Shown here one piece after another: positions 9,252-18,439 of a DNA stretch of 64,000 nt. Below the pieces are notes generated by a model. The model did no database searches and was not told the origin of the DNA. It was given only the letters and a program-made list of their open reading frames with translations. The DNA comes from Clostridioides difficile ATCC 9689 = DSM 1296 (GTDB taxonomy: Bacteria; Bacillota; Clostridia; Peptostreptococcales; Peptostreptococcaceae). The stretch is taken from positions 3,038,001-3,102,000 of the forward strand of contig NZ_CP011968.1 of NCBI RefSeq assembly GCF_001077535.1. The letters are read 5' to 3'. The position numbers were made by a program, and so were the translations under genes. Every line of letters starts with the position of its first letter. The stretch's first letter is position 1.

Positions 9252-11702
9252 CTAATAACTGCTATTGTATTGTTTTTCTAAATTTTTTAGATTATTGAGT
9301 ATTAAACTCTCATTTAAGTCTAATTTTTTCTGTGGTTTTGGCAATATTCTTATGAGTACAGAATTTTTTTCATAATTTAAATTAAAGTCAAGTAAATTTA
9401 ATTCTCTAAATACATTTAATATCGTAAAAAACTTTAATGGAATTACATTAAAAGTTTCCCTTATATTTACCATATCCAAATCAATTTCTTTTTTTATGAG
9501 TGCTTGTTTATAAATTGTTATAAATTCATCTCTTGATGGAACTATATTACTAACTACATTCTTTAAATATAATAGGTCTGTTTTATTATAATATTTTATA
9601 ATTTCACTTTCTTCTCTTTTATTCTCATATATATACGAATATTCGCCTTTATTGTATAAATAATCATAAAGAATAATATTATTATATCTTTTTAAGTCTA
9701 TTTTATCAATATTAGGAGAAAATATAAGCTCTAATTTATCAGTATTTTTGCTAACATCTTCAATAATATTGTAATTTATGTTAAAATCCAAATCTATAAG
9801 TGATATATCTGACATTGCTCTATAAAATCCATTTATAGAATTAGATATTATTAGTGTATCTTTTTCAAAATAATCAAATATATTTATATCTGTATTTCCA
9901 TCAAATAATTCAAAATCAGACACAGATATATTATACAGGCTTTGAGTATCTTTTGGTATTATTTTTGACATTAATTTCAATGAAAGTTTGTCATTACTTG
10001 CACTTTTAGGTCGAGCCAATCGTATATCTTTAAGTAAAAATTGTACTTTCCTATTTCCCATATAGTTATTTTCATCTAATTGGAATAGTACATCTACCTT
10101 GTCTCCTACTTTATACATTGATTTTAAATGACTCATATTAAATCCTATACATTCATAGCTTTTCTCTTTTTCTATGCTTAATTTCAGATGTTGTTGATTC
10201 TTACCTATAACTTTCAAATCTTTTAAAATATAATTTCTAACTATAAATCTAGGATTAGGATTATTTAATCCAAAGGGTTCTAACTTATGTAATTCTTCTA
10301 CAAGATTTAAATTTATTACATTTTCTTGTAATTCAAACTCGACATTTACATTCTCTATCATATCATCTTCAGTTAAATTATAATCTGCAAATTTATTTAT
10401 TTCATTTGCTAAAATTTCTACATTGTCTGAATCCAAGGATAACCCTGCTGCTTGTTCATGACCACCAAACTTAGTCATCAAGTCTTTGCACTTTATGAGA
10501 GCTTCAAATATATTAAATCCTTTTATTGACCTCGCTGAACCAGTAGCCTCCCCATTTTCTATACCTAAAAGAATTGTTGGTTTGTAGTATTTTTCAGTTA
10601 ACTTTGATGCTACAATTCCTATTATTCCATGTTGCCAACCCTCTTTAGCTAAAACCAACACCTTGTCATCATTGTATCTGCTATTAGACTTTAGCATTTC
10701 TTCAGCTTCATGATACATCTTAGCTTCTATCATCTGTCTTTCATTATTTTTTTCTTCCAATATACTAGCTATTTCTACTGCCTCTTCTTGTGATTGAGTA
10801 GTAAATAGCTCTACTCCTAAGTAAGAATATCCCAATCGACCTGAAGCATTTATCCTAGGACCTATTGCAAAACCTATATGAGAAGAACCTATCTTATCAC
10901 TTTCTACACCACAAACTTTTATAAGCTCCCTTAATCCAATATTTTTGCCTTCTTTCATTGATTTTAAACCATTTTTTACAATTATTCTATTTTCATCTAT
11001 AAGTGGAACAATATCACAAATAGTTGCTAGTGTTACTATTTCCAAATAATTATACATACTAGTTTTAAATTCTTCTTTTGGAGTCAAGGCTTGAATCATT
11101 TTAAATGCTACACCACATCCACATAGTGAATCAAATGGATAATTACAATCTTCTTGTTTTGGATTTATTACTGCAAAGGCTGATGGAATTTCACTTTGAC
11201 ATTCATGATGGTCTGTAATTATAACATCTATGCCCAAATCATTCGCTGTATTGACCTCAGACACTGATGTAATTCCACAGTCAACACTTATAATCAAGTC
11301 ACATCCCCTAGAGCTTATAAGCTTAATAGCATCTTCATTTATACCATACCCTTCTTCTAATCTATTAGGAATATAGTAATCAACATTGTAACCTATACTC
11401 TTAAAATATAAGCACAAGATAGATGTAGATGATACACCATCAACATCATAATCTCCGTAAATCCAAATTTTTTCGTTCTTCTCAACTGCTAACTTTATTC
11501 TATCAACAGCTTTTTGCATATCTTTCATTAAAAAAGGGTCTCTTAAATAATCTAAAGATGGATTCATAAATATTTCTGAATCTTTTTCAGTACATATCCC
11601 TCTATTTTTTAAAATTTGGCAGATTTCCGGGGAAATATTAAGTTTTTTGCTAAATTCACTTTCCTCTATCTTACCTTTATACTTCAATATCCATTTTTTC
11701 AA
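9252..11702 (-). CDS. recJ: single-stranded-DNA-specific exonuclease RecJ
   Basis: 5'-3' ssDNA exonuclease of recombination and base excision repair. DHH-family motifs are present in order: DYDVDG at residues 84-89, VDCGI near 140-144 and the name-giving DHH at 164-166. A DHHA1 domain follows (GGHEQAAGLSLD), then an OB-fold region. At 816 residues it is longer than E. coli RecJ; the extra C-terminal ~230 residues are low-complexity Asn/Ile/Lys-rich and correspond to the Firmicute-specific tail. The start is TTG at 11702 with GGGGGA upstream, 12 bases after the kinase-like gene. Confidence 0.95.
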   Translation of the reverse strand: MKKWILKYKGKIEESEFSKKLNISPEICQILKNRGICTEKDSEIFMNPSLDYLRDPFLMKDMQKAVDRIKLAVEKNEKIWIYGDYDVDGVSSTSILCLYFKSIGYNVDYYIPNRLEEGYGINEDAIKLISSRGCDLIISVDCGITSVSEVNTANDLGIDVIITDHHECQSEIPSAFAVINPKQEDCNYPFDSLCGCGVAFKMIQALTPKEEFKTSMYNYLEIVTLATICDIVPLIDENRIIVKNGLKSMKEGKNIGLRELIKVCGVESDKIGSSHIGFAIGPRINASGRLGYSYLGVELFTTQSQEEAVEIASILEEKNNERQMIEAKMYHEAEEMLKSNSRYNDDKVLVLAKEGWQHGIIGIVASKLTEKYYKPTILLGIENGEATGSARSIKGFNIFEALIKCKDLMTKFGGHEQAAGLSLDSDNVEILANEINKFADYNLTEDDMIENVNVEFELQENVINLNLVEELHKLEPFGLNNPNPRFIVRNYILKDLKVIGKNQQHLKLSIEKEKSYECIGFNMSHLKSMYKVGDKVDVLFQLDENNYMGNRKVQFLLKDIRLARPKSASNDKLSLKLMSKIIPKDTQSLYNISVSDFELFDGNTDINIFDYFEKDTLIISNSINGFYRAMSDISLIDLDFNINYNIIEDVSKNTDKLELIFSPNIDKIDLKRYNNIILYDYLYNKGEYSYIYENKREESEIIKYYNKTDLLYLKNVVSNIVPSRDEFITIYKQALIKKEIDLDMVNIRETFNVIPLKFFTILNVFRELNLLDFNLNYEKNSVLIRILPKPQKKLDLNESLILNNLKNLEKQYNSSY

Positions 11703-11714
11703 ATTTAATTCCCC

Positions 11715-13379
11715 CTAATCTTTTTTGTATTTTGACCTAATACTTCTTATAACTAAGCAAAGGCCTATTATAAAGGATATAAAGAAACCCGCTATTGCAG
11801 TAAATTTTATCCATATATTATTTTCTATATTTGGAGATGCAATTATAAGAGAAGAACCTACTATAATAGATGCCAACACTAAACTCAAAGATATTTGAGA
11901 TGTTAGCTCTATTATACAATTTTCTAACCTCGTCATTTTAACATCTTCAATTTGCATTTTTATATTATTTCTTTCTATATTTTTTAAAATTGCTTTTAAT
12001 TGCTTTGGAATAGTTTTTATGTCCAGTAATATTTCTTCTACATTTTGTCTTGAACTTAAAACAACATTTTTAGGGTTAAATTTACTCTTATAATGATGTT
12101 TCATAAACTCTTTTCCCATAGAACCAAAAGAAAAATCTGTGTTTAAAGTTCTACTTGTTCCTTCTAATGTTATAACTGTCTTTGCAAGAGTTACAAATTG
12201 TGCAGGCATGACTATTTTATACTGTCTAAAAAACCTAAATAGTTCATTTAATATATCTGTTACATTTATTTTTTCTATAGAAATATCATAGTAATAATGT
12301 ATTAGATAAAGTAAATCCTGTCTAAGTCCCTTAATATCAGCCTCTCCATTTAATGCATCCATTTCTATCAATAGATATATTATCTTGTCAACATTCTTTT
12401 CTACACCTGCTAATGCAATTTCATTTAATTGGTTTAAAGTTTTATTATCAATAATTCCAATCATTCCAAAATCTATATATGCTATCTTATTTTTAGCAAC
12501 TACGAATATATTACCTGGATGTGGGTCTGCATGAAAAAATCCATGAGATAATACCTGTGTAAAAAATGACCTAACGCCTATTTCAACAATAGTTTTTGTG
12601 TTATAACCTAGTCTCCTTATTTTTTCTACATCACTTAACTTTGTACCATTAACTTTCTCCATTACTAAAATTTTCTTAGTATTATATTCTGAATATACTT
12701 TAGGTATATATACTTCATCACTATTTTTAAATATCCTAGAGAATTTAGTTGCATTTATAGCTTCAAATGTATAATCAAGTTCCCTCATTAATTGAGTTTG
12801 AAATTCTTCAATCATCTGTACTAAATCTAAATTAAAATCTTTTTTTAAATCTTTTAAAGTATTTGCAATAGTTCTAAGAATCTCTAAATCAGATTTTATT
12901 ATTTTCTCTATATTTGGTCTTTGAATTTTTACGATTACTTCTTCTCCCGTTTTAAGTACACCTTCATAAACTTGACCAATTGAAGCTGCTGCTATTGGTT
13001 CTTCTTTAAATTCTAAGAATATTTCTTCTATACTTAAACCCACTTCTTCTTTAAATATATCAATAGCTATATTTGAATCAAATTTCTCTACATCATCTCT
13101 GAGTTTTGATATTTCATCAATTATATCCTGGTCTAACAAGTCTTTTCTTGTACTCAATATCTGTCCTATTTTTATATATGTAGGTCCTAGTTCTTCTAAA
13201 ACTCTTTTCATTCTCTCACCAGTTGTCATATTTTTTATTTCTTCTGGTGGGTCAAATAGTGGTATTTTATAGGCAATTCCTTCTATATTTAGTCTTTCTA
13301 CAATAAAACTAAAACCATACTTTATTAAAACATATCCAATTTCTCTATATCGCTTTAAATTTCTATAACTTATTCTCAA
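11715..13379 (-). CDS. AarF/UbiB/ABC1-family protein kinase-like protein
   Basis: A 554-residue member of the UbiB/ABC1 atypical kinase family. It has the invariant KIGQ motif at residues 70-73, the Ala-rich loop AAASIGQVYEG, and HADPHPGN with a downstream DFGM. Two transmembrane helices close the C-terminus (from about residue 490), so it is membrane-tethered. UbiB acts in ubiquinone synthesis, but clostridia lack ubiquinone, so its role here is unknown; family members also affect membrane lipids. The start is TTG at 13379 behind AGGAGTG. It is the first gene of the recJ-aspS operon by spacing. Confidence 0.88.
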   Translation of the reverse strand: MRISYRNLKRYREIGYVLIKYGFSFIVERLNIEGIAYKIPLFDPPEEIKNMTTGERMKRVLEELGPTYIKIGQILSTRKDLLDQDIIDEISKLRDDVEKFDSNIAIDIFKEEVGLSIEEIFLEFKEEPIAAASIGQVYEGVLKTGEEVIVKIQRPNIEKIIKSDLEILRTIANTLKDLKKDFNLDLVQMIEEFQTQLMRELDYTFEAINATKFSRIFKNSDEVYIPKVYSEYNTKKILVMEKVNGTKLSDVEKIRRLGYNTKTIVEIGVRSFFTQVLSHGFFHADPHPGNIFVVAKNKIAYIDFGMIGIIDNKTLNQLNEIALAGVEKNVDKIIYLLIEMDALNGEADIKGLRQDLLYLIHYYYDISIEKINVTDILNELFRFFRQYKIVMPAQFVTLAKTVITLEGTSRTLNTDFSFGSMGKEFMKHHYKSKFNPKNVVLSSRQNVEEILLDIKTIPKQLKAILKNIERNNIKMQIEDVKMTRLENCIIELTSQISLSLVLASIIVGSSLIIASPNIENNIWIKFTAIAGFFISFIIGLCLVIRSIRSKYKKD

Positions 13380-13623
13380 ATCTTTTCACTCCTAAGATAG
13401 GTATACCCAAAAACTTACACCTTAATTTATCGTATATGACATTATTTCACCAATTGATATTCTAATATCCTATATCCTCTTTAATATTTAATTTTATCAC
13501 ATATACTACCAATTTTATTAAAATTATTTAACTCAGTTAATTTTTATTTTTGACATTTTATATCTGGTTTAATCAAATACTTTTTGAAAACTAAAATATC
13601 AACAAAATCTAATAAAATAAATT
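13380..13623. other. intergenic region upstream of the recJ operon
   Basis: AT-rich sequence expected to contain the operon promoter on the minus strand. I could not settle on a -35/-10 pair with correct spacing. No ORF or structured RNA is apparent. Confidence 0.4.
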
Positions 13624-13669
13624 AGTGGTTGCCTCAAAACAGATTTAAATATGTTTTGAAACAACCACT
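13624..13669 (-). terminator. hairpin downstream of the gamma-carbonic anhydrase-like gene
   Basis: AGTGGTTG pairs with CAACCACT and TCAAAAC with GTTTTGA, with a two-base mismatch between the stems. It begins eight bases after the stop codon. The T run on the minus strand is broken, so termination may be partial. Its ends (GGTTGCCTCAAAA and TTTTGAAACAACC) resemble those of the dispersed repeat family at 16831, 19501 and 60317, so it may be a distant relative. Confidence 0.6.
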
Positions 13670-13676
13670 CTTTAAA

Positions 13677-14174
13677 CTAATATTTTTGATTTTGTGCTGC
13701 CTCTAAATACCATTCATAAGATTCATCAATATATTTTTTATCTTCTTCTGTAAGCTCTCTAACAACCTTACCAGGAGAACCCATTATCAAAACACCTGGT
13801 GGAAACTTCTTATTAGATGTAATTAGTGTACCTGCTCCTATCAGAGTATATTCTCCTATTTCAGCATTATCCAATATTATTGAACCCATACCAATTAACA
13901 CATTATCACTAATTTTACAACCATGAACTATAGACCTATGCCCAACTGTTACATTGTTACCAATTATAGTTTCTGTATCTCCATGCACTATAGAACAATC
14001 TTGTATATTAGTGTTTTCTCCAATAGTTATTGGTCCTTCATCACCCCTAACTACTGCATTGTACCATATACTTGAATCTTTGCCTATTTTAACATTTCCA
14101 ATTACATCTGCTGATTTTGCCACAAATACACTTTCGTCAATTAAAGGTTTATCTTCTAAATAATCTCTAATCAT
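13677..14174 (-). CDS. gamma-carbonic anhydrase-family hexapeptide-repeat protein
   Basis: A 165-residue left-handed beta-helix protein. Imperfect hexapeptide repeats run from about residue 15 to 130 (IGNVKIGKDSSIWYNAVVRGD, then IGENTNIQDCSIVHGD). The histidines expected to bind metal at trimer interfaces appear in IVHGD, VGHRSIVHGC and similar loops. Members are annotated gamma-carbonic anhydrase, YrdA/PaaY or acyltransferase-like; activity is often unproven. The ATG follows AAAGGAG. It lies 28 bases after the radical SAM gene and is probably cotranscribed with it. Confidence 0.85.
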   Translation of the reverse strand: MIRDYLEDKPLIDESVFVAKSADVIGNVKIGKDSSIWYNAVVRGDEGPITIGENTNIQDCSIVHGDTETIIGNNVTVGHRSIVHGCKISDNVLIGMGSIILDNAEIGEYTLIGAGTLITSNKKFPPGVLIMGSPGKVVRELTEEDKKYIDESYEWYLEAAQNQKY

Positions 14175-14202
14175 ATATAAACAACTCCTTTAAAATATAA
14201 AT

Positions 14203-15582
14203 TTAGTTGGTTGCTCCTTCTAACATTAACTTAGCTTGTATCATTATAGAGCACTCTGTACGTTTTCTTTGCATTTCACATCCTAATTCATATGGTTTTG
14301 ATATGTCATTATTAAAGTTTATCGCATTTGCATGACATCCACCTGAACAGTAAAACTTATTCCAACATTGTTTACACTCTTCTTTAGTATATACATGAGC
14401 TTCTCTAAACATATTTTTTAAATTTTCTGGAAGTACTATTTCTTCATCAAATATATTTGCCATTTTAAATTCTTCATTTCCAACAAATTGATGACATGGA
14501 TAGATATCTCCATTTGGAGTTACAGAAAGATACTCATTTCCAGCTCCACATCCAGTTATTCTCTTTATTACACATGGACCTTGATTTAGGTCTATCATAA
14601 AATGGAAAAATTTAAATCCATCTCCTTGTAATTGTCTATCTGCATACTCTACAGCAAATTTTTCGTACTCTTCAAATATCTTAGGTAAATCTTCTTCTCT
14701 AAGTGCATATGGATTACTCTCATCTCCAACGACTGGCTCTACAGAGGTTAATTTAAATCCTAAATCTGCAAAATGCATAACATCTTTTGAAAAATCTAAA
14801 TTATCTCTTGTAAAAGTACCTCTTATATAATAATACTTATCTTTTGCTCTTTTTTCCACAAGTTTCTTAAATCGTGGTAATGTAATATCATAACTTCCTT
14901 TATCATTTAAAGTTGGTCTCATATTATCATTAACTTCTTTTCTTCCATCTAAACTTAAAACTACATTATGCATATTTTCATTTATATAATCTATAATCTC
15001 ATCATTTAGCAGTACACCATTTGTAGTTATTGTAAATCTTATATTTTTATTATAATCTTTTTCTACACTTCTTCCATAGTCAACCAGTTGTTTTACAACT
15101 TCAAAGTTCATCAAAGGCTCTCCACCAAAGAAATCTATCTCTAGGTTCTTTCTACTTCCTGAATTAGCAATCAAATAGTCAATTGCTGCCTTACCAACTT
15201 CAAAACTCATAAGTTCTTTTTCTCCTCCAAAATCACCTTGAGCTGCAAAACAGTATTTACATTTTAAGTTACAATCATGAGCTACATTTAAACATAAAGC
15301 TTTTACTACAGGCTCTCTATGTACAAAGCTTGGATGATATTGATATGTATCTTCTGTATATAAAAGACCCTCTTTTTCCAAATTTAATATTTCTTCATAT
15401 GCTTCATTTATTTTTTCTTCTTGATATTTTGATTTTAATATCTCTAATATTTCTTCTTTACTTTTTTCTTTATAAAAATCTAACAAATCGTATGCAACAT
15501 CATCTAACACATGAACAGCTCCACCATTCACATCTAAAACGATATTATATCCATTCATAGAAAATTTATGTATCATACTCAT
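14203..15582 (-). CDS. SCIFF-type peptide maturase, radical SAM with SPASM domain
   Basis: A 459-residue radical SAM enzyme. The N-terminal ~80 residues (MIHKFSMNGYNIVLDVNGG, AVHVLDD) look like a RiPP-recognition-like head. The SAM cluster motif is CNLKCKYC (C104, C108, C111), followed by FAAQGDFGG, which I associate with SCIFF maturases such as CteB. The C-terminal SPASM/twitch region holds the auxiliary-cluster cysteines (ITGCGAG, IYPCHQF, CKQCWNKFYCSGGCHAN, LGCEMQ). Such enzymes form thioether links in a 45-residue six-Cys peptide normally encoded next door. No Cys-rich small ORF is found beside it; its upstream neighbour is agrD. ATG behind GGAGGT. Confidence 0.85.
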   Translation of the reverse strand: MSMIHKFSMNGYNIVLDVNGGAVHVLDDVAYDLLDFYKEKSKEEILEILKSKYQEEKINEAYEEILNLEKEGLLYTEDTYQYHPSFVHREPVVKALCLNVAHDCNLKCKYCFAAQGDFGGEKELMSFEVGKAAIDYLIANSGSRKNLEIDFFGGEPLMNFEVVKQLVDYGRSVEKDYNKNIRFTITTNGVLLNDEIIDYINENMHNVVLSLDGRKEVNDNMRPTLNDKGSYDITLPRFKKLVEKRAKDKYYYIRGTFTRDNLDFSKDVMHFADLGFKLTSVEPVVGDESNPYALREEDLPKIFEEYEKFAVEYADRQLQGDGFKFFHFMIDLNQGPCVIKRITGCGAGNEYLSVTPNGDIYPCHQFVGNEEFKMANIFDEEIVLPENLKNMFREAHVYTKEECKQCWNKFYCSGGCHANAINFNNDISKPYELGCEMQRKRTECSIMIQAKLMLEGATN

Positions 15583-15647
15583 ACCCTACCTCCTAAATTA
15601 CTATCTATACTAAAGTTTTTTATTATTTTAATTAAACTTTACCCTTC

Positions 15648-15676
15648 ATTATATCATAAGTTTACATAAAATACAT
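15648..15676 (-). promoter_or_regulatory. extended -10 promoter for the radical SAM gene
   Basis: On the minus strand TGATATAAT gives an extended -10 (TATAAT at 15648-15653) with a weak ATGTAT 17 bases upstream (15671-15676). It lies just beyond the agr terminator and about 65 bases before the start codon, which suggests separate transcription of the radical SAM gene. Confidence 0.5.
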
Positions 15677-15685
15677 ACAATACAA

Positions 15686-15712
15686 AAATGACTTACTCTC
15701 CGTAAGTCATTT
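15686..15712 (-). terminator. terminator of agrBD
   Basis: A perfect 11-bp stem (AAATGACTTAC/GTAAGTCATTT) with a 5-base loop, followed on the minus strand by TTTTTG. It lies about 175 bases after the agrD stop and closes the agrBD transcript. Confidence 0.8.
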
Positions 15713-15886
15713 CATTAAATACACTATATCCCCCTAAATTGGCGCACTAATATATTACCAAATAGGTATTAGGCTCCTATAAAATAAATAAAATAAATTT
15801 TGTATCTGATTTTATATTGTTTTAATCTTATTAAAATATAATAATTTCTTTTTTCCTGATAATTTTGTATAAATAAGTGCTTGTAT

Positions 15887-16033
15887 TTAATTTGTCTTCT
15901 TTAGATTGCTGATTTCTTTGGGTACTTTAGGCTGATGAATAATCCAAGGACAGGTACTATTAGCTGACAAAATAGCAGTGCTAAGTGCCAATGAGCTAGC
16001 AAACTTCATAAATCTTACAATAAACTTTTTCAT
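15887..16033 (-). CDS. agrD: AgrD1 autoinducer prepeptide
   Basis: A 48-residue precursor read directly from the DNA. It has an amphipathic N-terminal leader (MKKFIVRFMKFASSLALS), a core with STCPWII around Cys28, and a charged C-terminal tail (PKVPKEISNLKKTN). This is the standard AgrD layout: AgrB cleaves after the core and forms a thiolactone between Cys28 and the new C-terminus. The ATG at 16033 follows GAGGGAGAG. It begins 29 bases after the agrB stop. No agrC or agrA follows, as expected for the agr1 type. The core matches what I recall of the C. difficile AgrD1 signal. Confidence 0.93.
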   Translation of the reverse strand: MKKFIVRFMKFASSLALSTAILSANSTCPWIIHQPKVPKEISNLKKTN

Positions 16034-16062
16034 AACTTAACTCTCCCTCATACATATTTTAC

Positions 16063-16641
16063 TTATACTTTAGCTTTTAACTTACCTAATACTAACATCA
16101 CAAAAATCCAAAACATGGCAAATGCGCTATATGTGAAATAATCTACAAATATACTCAAAGAAAGACTTAAAATTGTTATCAATAACACTACTGTAGATAT
16201 AAATATAGCAGTTTTCTTATAAACCAACTTTTCCCTATCACTTATAGGGTTACTCCTATGTTCTATTGGGCACAGAACACAAATTCCAACCCAACTAACA
16301 CTTGCAATAATCATAATAATATTTTTAAATAAGTCTATATTTATATTTTCTATAATTAAGATTGTAGATAAAATTATAAAAATAAAGGTTAATAAGCATC
16401 TAAAATAATTGTCTGCATGATACCCTCCTGAAAATTGTCTTATTGGACAATAACACATTAAAAAAAATAATACATATGTAAATTTACCAAATAAAAAACC
16501 TATAAACAGCATGGTGGTTATATTAACTATGAAAGCTATTAATATTTCAAATCCATAAGAATAGACTTTAGATTCATTATTATCTATCATATTATTACAA
16601 ATTAAAACAGATGTCATTTTTTCAGCATATCTTTTAAACAT
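16063..16641 (-). CDS. agrB: AgrB1 autoinducer-processing membrane endopeptidase
   Basis: An integral membrane cysteine protease that cuts and cyclises AgrD. With the ATG at 16641 it has 192 residues; an in-frame TTG twelve bases earlier overlaps the GGAGGT ribosome binding site and is not used. The catalytic pair lies in FSGGYHADNYFRC (H75 and C82), the AgrB hallmark. Several hydrophobic helices follow. The agrD gene comes 29 bases later. Confidence 0.95.
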   Translation of the reverse strand: MFKRYAEKMTSVLICNNMIDNNESKVYSYGFEILIAFIVNITTMLFIGFLFGKFTYVLFFLMCYCPIRQFSGGYHADNYFRCLLTFIFIILSTILIIENINIDLFKNIIMIIASVSWVGICVLCPIEHRSNPISDREKLVYKKTAIFISTVVLLITILSLSLSIFVDYFTYSAFAMFWIFVMLVLGKLKAKV

Positions 16642-16709
16642 TTTTACCTCCAAAAAAATTTTACATATATAGAGTACATTCTTTTTTGAGAAAATTCAAT
16701 ATACTTTAC

Positions 16710-16738
16710 AAAACTAGTTGTTAAAAATGTAAAACTGG
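16710..16738 (-). promoter_or_regulatory. possible LytTR-type direct repeat upstream of agrB
   Basis: AAAACTAG (16710) and AAAACTGG (16731) are direct repeats exactly 21 bp apart, read as CTAGTTTT and CCAGTTTT on the gene strand. AgrA-type LytTR regulators bind pairs of 9-bp repeats with this period. The fit to the AgrA consensus is imperfect, so this is only a candidate site. It lies about 70-100 bases before agrB. Confidence 0.3.
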
Positions 16739-16830
16739 TCAAAAAAAGACCTATATAATTTTCTTCTTATTATTCATATAACAAAACAATTATAATAAAA
16801 CAATTTTATCAAGCTTTATATGCATAAAAA

Positions 16831-16943
16831 GCCTATGTCAAAATAGAAATAAACCTTTTCCCTATTGTTAAAAGGCTAAAAATATATTTTATTTCATATA
16901 AAAAGAGTATCTCACAAACTAAAAAGTTCATTTTGAGATACCC
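16831..16943 (-). repeat. MITE-like dispersed repeat, copy A
   Basis: A ~113-bp non-coding element homologous to those at 19501-19613 and 60317-60425. Its ends are imperfect inverted repeats (CTATGTCAAAAT and ATTTTGAGATA). The right end forms a hairpin, CTCACAAACT through AAAAAGTTCATTTTGAG, followed on the minus strand by CTCTTTTTAT. That hairpin would terminate the DUF4116 gene, whose stop lies 65 bases upstream. Confidence 0.75.
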
Positions 16944-17008
16944 ATTTTATTTATTACAAAATATCAAATTTTATTTATTTGCATATATTTTCTATATATT
17001 TTAGCCTT

Positions 17009-18439
17009 TTAACTTTGTTTTTGTTTTACATACTGTAGTGCTTTTCTATTCTGTTTTACTGCTTCAAGACAAACTTTTTCTGTTTGATTATCAACAAATT
17101 CTAAAGCTCTATAATTTTGCTTTACTGCTTCTAAACATATTTTTTCTGTTTGATTATTTACATATTTCAACATTCTATAATCTTGTTTTACTGCTTTTAG
17201 ACAAACTTCTTCTGTTTGTTCTTTCACATATTTAAGCGCTTCATAACTTTGATTAACTGCTTCTAAACAAATCTTTTCTGTTTGTTCCTTTACATAAGCT
17301 AAAGCATTATAGTTTTCTCTTACTGCCTCTAAACATATTAATTCTGTCTGATTTTCTACATATTTAAGAATTTTTCCATTTTGCTTTACTGCTTCTACAA
17401 ATATTCTTTCTGTTGGTATCTTTACATAACTTAATATTTCTTTTATTTCAAGTTCTTCAAATGAACCTCTTACTGCTTCTATACATATATTTTCAGTCTG
17501 TTTTTTTACATATTGCAGTACTTTTCCATTTTGTCTAACTGACTCCAAGCAAATTTCTTCTGTTTGCTCTTTTACGTACTGTAATGCTCTTCCATCAATT
17601 CTTACTGCTTCCAAACAAATCTCTTCTGTTTGCTTATTTACATACTGTAGAGCCATATAACTTCTTTTTACTGCTTCCATACATATTTTTTCTGTCTGTT
17701 CATTTACATAATACAATGCAAAGTCATTCTGTTTTACTGCTTCTATGCATATTTCTTCAGTTTGCTCTTTTACACAAGATAGTGCACTGTAGTTTTCTTT
17801 TACAGCTTCTAAACATATACTATTACTTTGTTCCTTTACATAAGCTAAAGATTTTCCATCTTTTTTTACAGCTTCTAAACATATGGCTGGAGTTTGCTCT
17901 TTTATTCCTTTTAATATCTCTGCAACATCATTTTTAGATGCCCTTTCTATAAATGCTAGACATACATCTTCTGTTTGCTCTTCCACAAATTTAAATACTT
18001 CCATGACATCATAAGTTGATGCATTTTTTATAGCCTCAATTAGTACATTTTCTGTCTTATTATTTATGTAGTACAAAGCTCTGTAGTTCTGTTTTACTGC
18101 TTCTATACAAATATCCTCATTTTGATTTGTTATATACTTAAGAGATTTATATGTCTGTTTTACTGCTTCCATACATACTTTATAAGTCTTGTCCTTTACA
18201 AACTCAATTATAGTACCATCCTGCTTTACTGCTAGCAGACACATCTCTTCTGTTTGGTTTTCTATGTCTTTTAACTCTCTGTAATCATATTTTACTCTGC
18301 TTAAATCATTTAAATGTACTTTGTTATCTTCCTTTAAATCTTCTTCATTATTTTCTATATCATACTCAAATTCTTCATCATCTAAATAGTCATTTTTTTC
18401 TGGTAAAAATATAGATTTAATTTTATTCTTTATATCCAT
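17009..18439 (-). CDS. DUF4116-type repeat protein, 18 units of about 22 residues
   Basis: After an acidic N-terminal ~60 residues, the 476-residue protein is nothing but repeats: 18 units of 22 residues (two of 27, one of 28) with consensus ICLEAVKQN, a short hydrophobic stretch and YVKEQTE. Sixteen units keep the Cys at position 3; units 4 and 13 have Leu and Phe. The pattern matches DUF4116 repeats, which I expect to form stacked helical hairpins. No signal peptide or catalytic domain is seen, so it is probably a cytoplasmic scaffold of unknown function. The ATG follows GGAGGA. It lies between two copies of the MITE-like repeat. Confidence 0.8.
   Translation of the reverse strand: MDIKNKIKSIFLPEKNDYLDDEEFEYDIENNEEDLKEDNKVHLNDLSRVKYDYRELKDIENQTEEMCLLAVKQDGTIIEFVKDKTYKVCMEAVKQTYKSLKYITNQNEDICIEAVKQNYRALYYINNKTENVLIEAIKNASTYDVMEVFKFVEEQTEDVCLAFIERASKNDVAEILKGIKEQTPAICLEAVKKDGKSLAYVKEQSNSICLEAVKENYSALSCVKEQTEEICIEAVKQNDFALYYVNEQTEKICMEAVKRSYMALQYVNKQTEEICLEAVRIDGRALQYVKEQTEEICLESVRQNGKVLQYVKKQTENICIEAVRGSFEELEIKEILSYVKIPTERIFVEAVKQNGKILKYVENQTELICLEAVRENYNALAYVKEQTEKICLEAVNQSYEALKYVKEQTEEVCLKAVKQDYRMLKYVNNQTEKICLEAVKQNYRALEFVDNQTEKVCLEAVKQNRKALQYVKQKQS

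Noticed and set aside
15583-15886. Cys-rich small peptide gene (SCIFF precursor) beside the radical SAM gene
   Set aside because: No small ORF with clustered cysteines exists in the gap on either strand.
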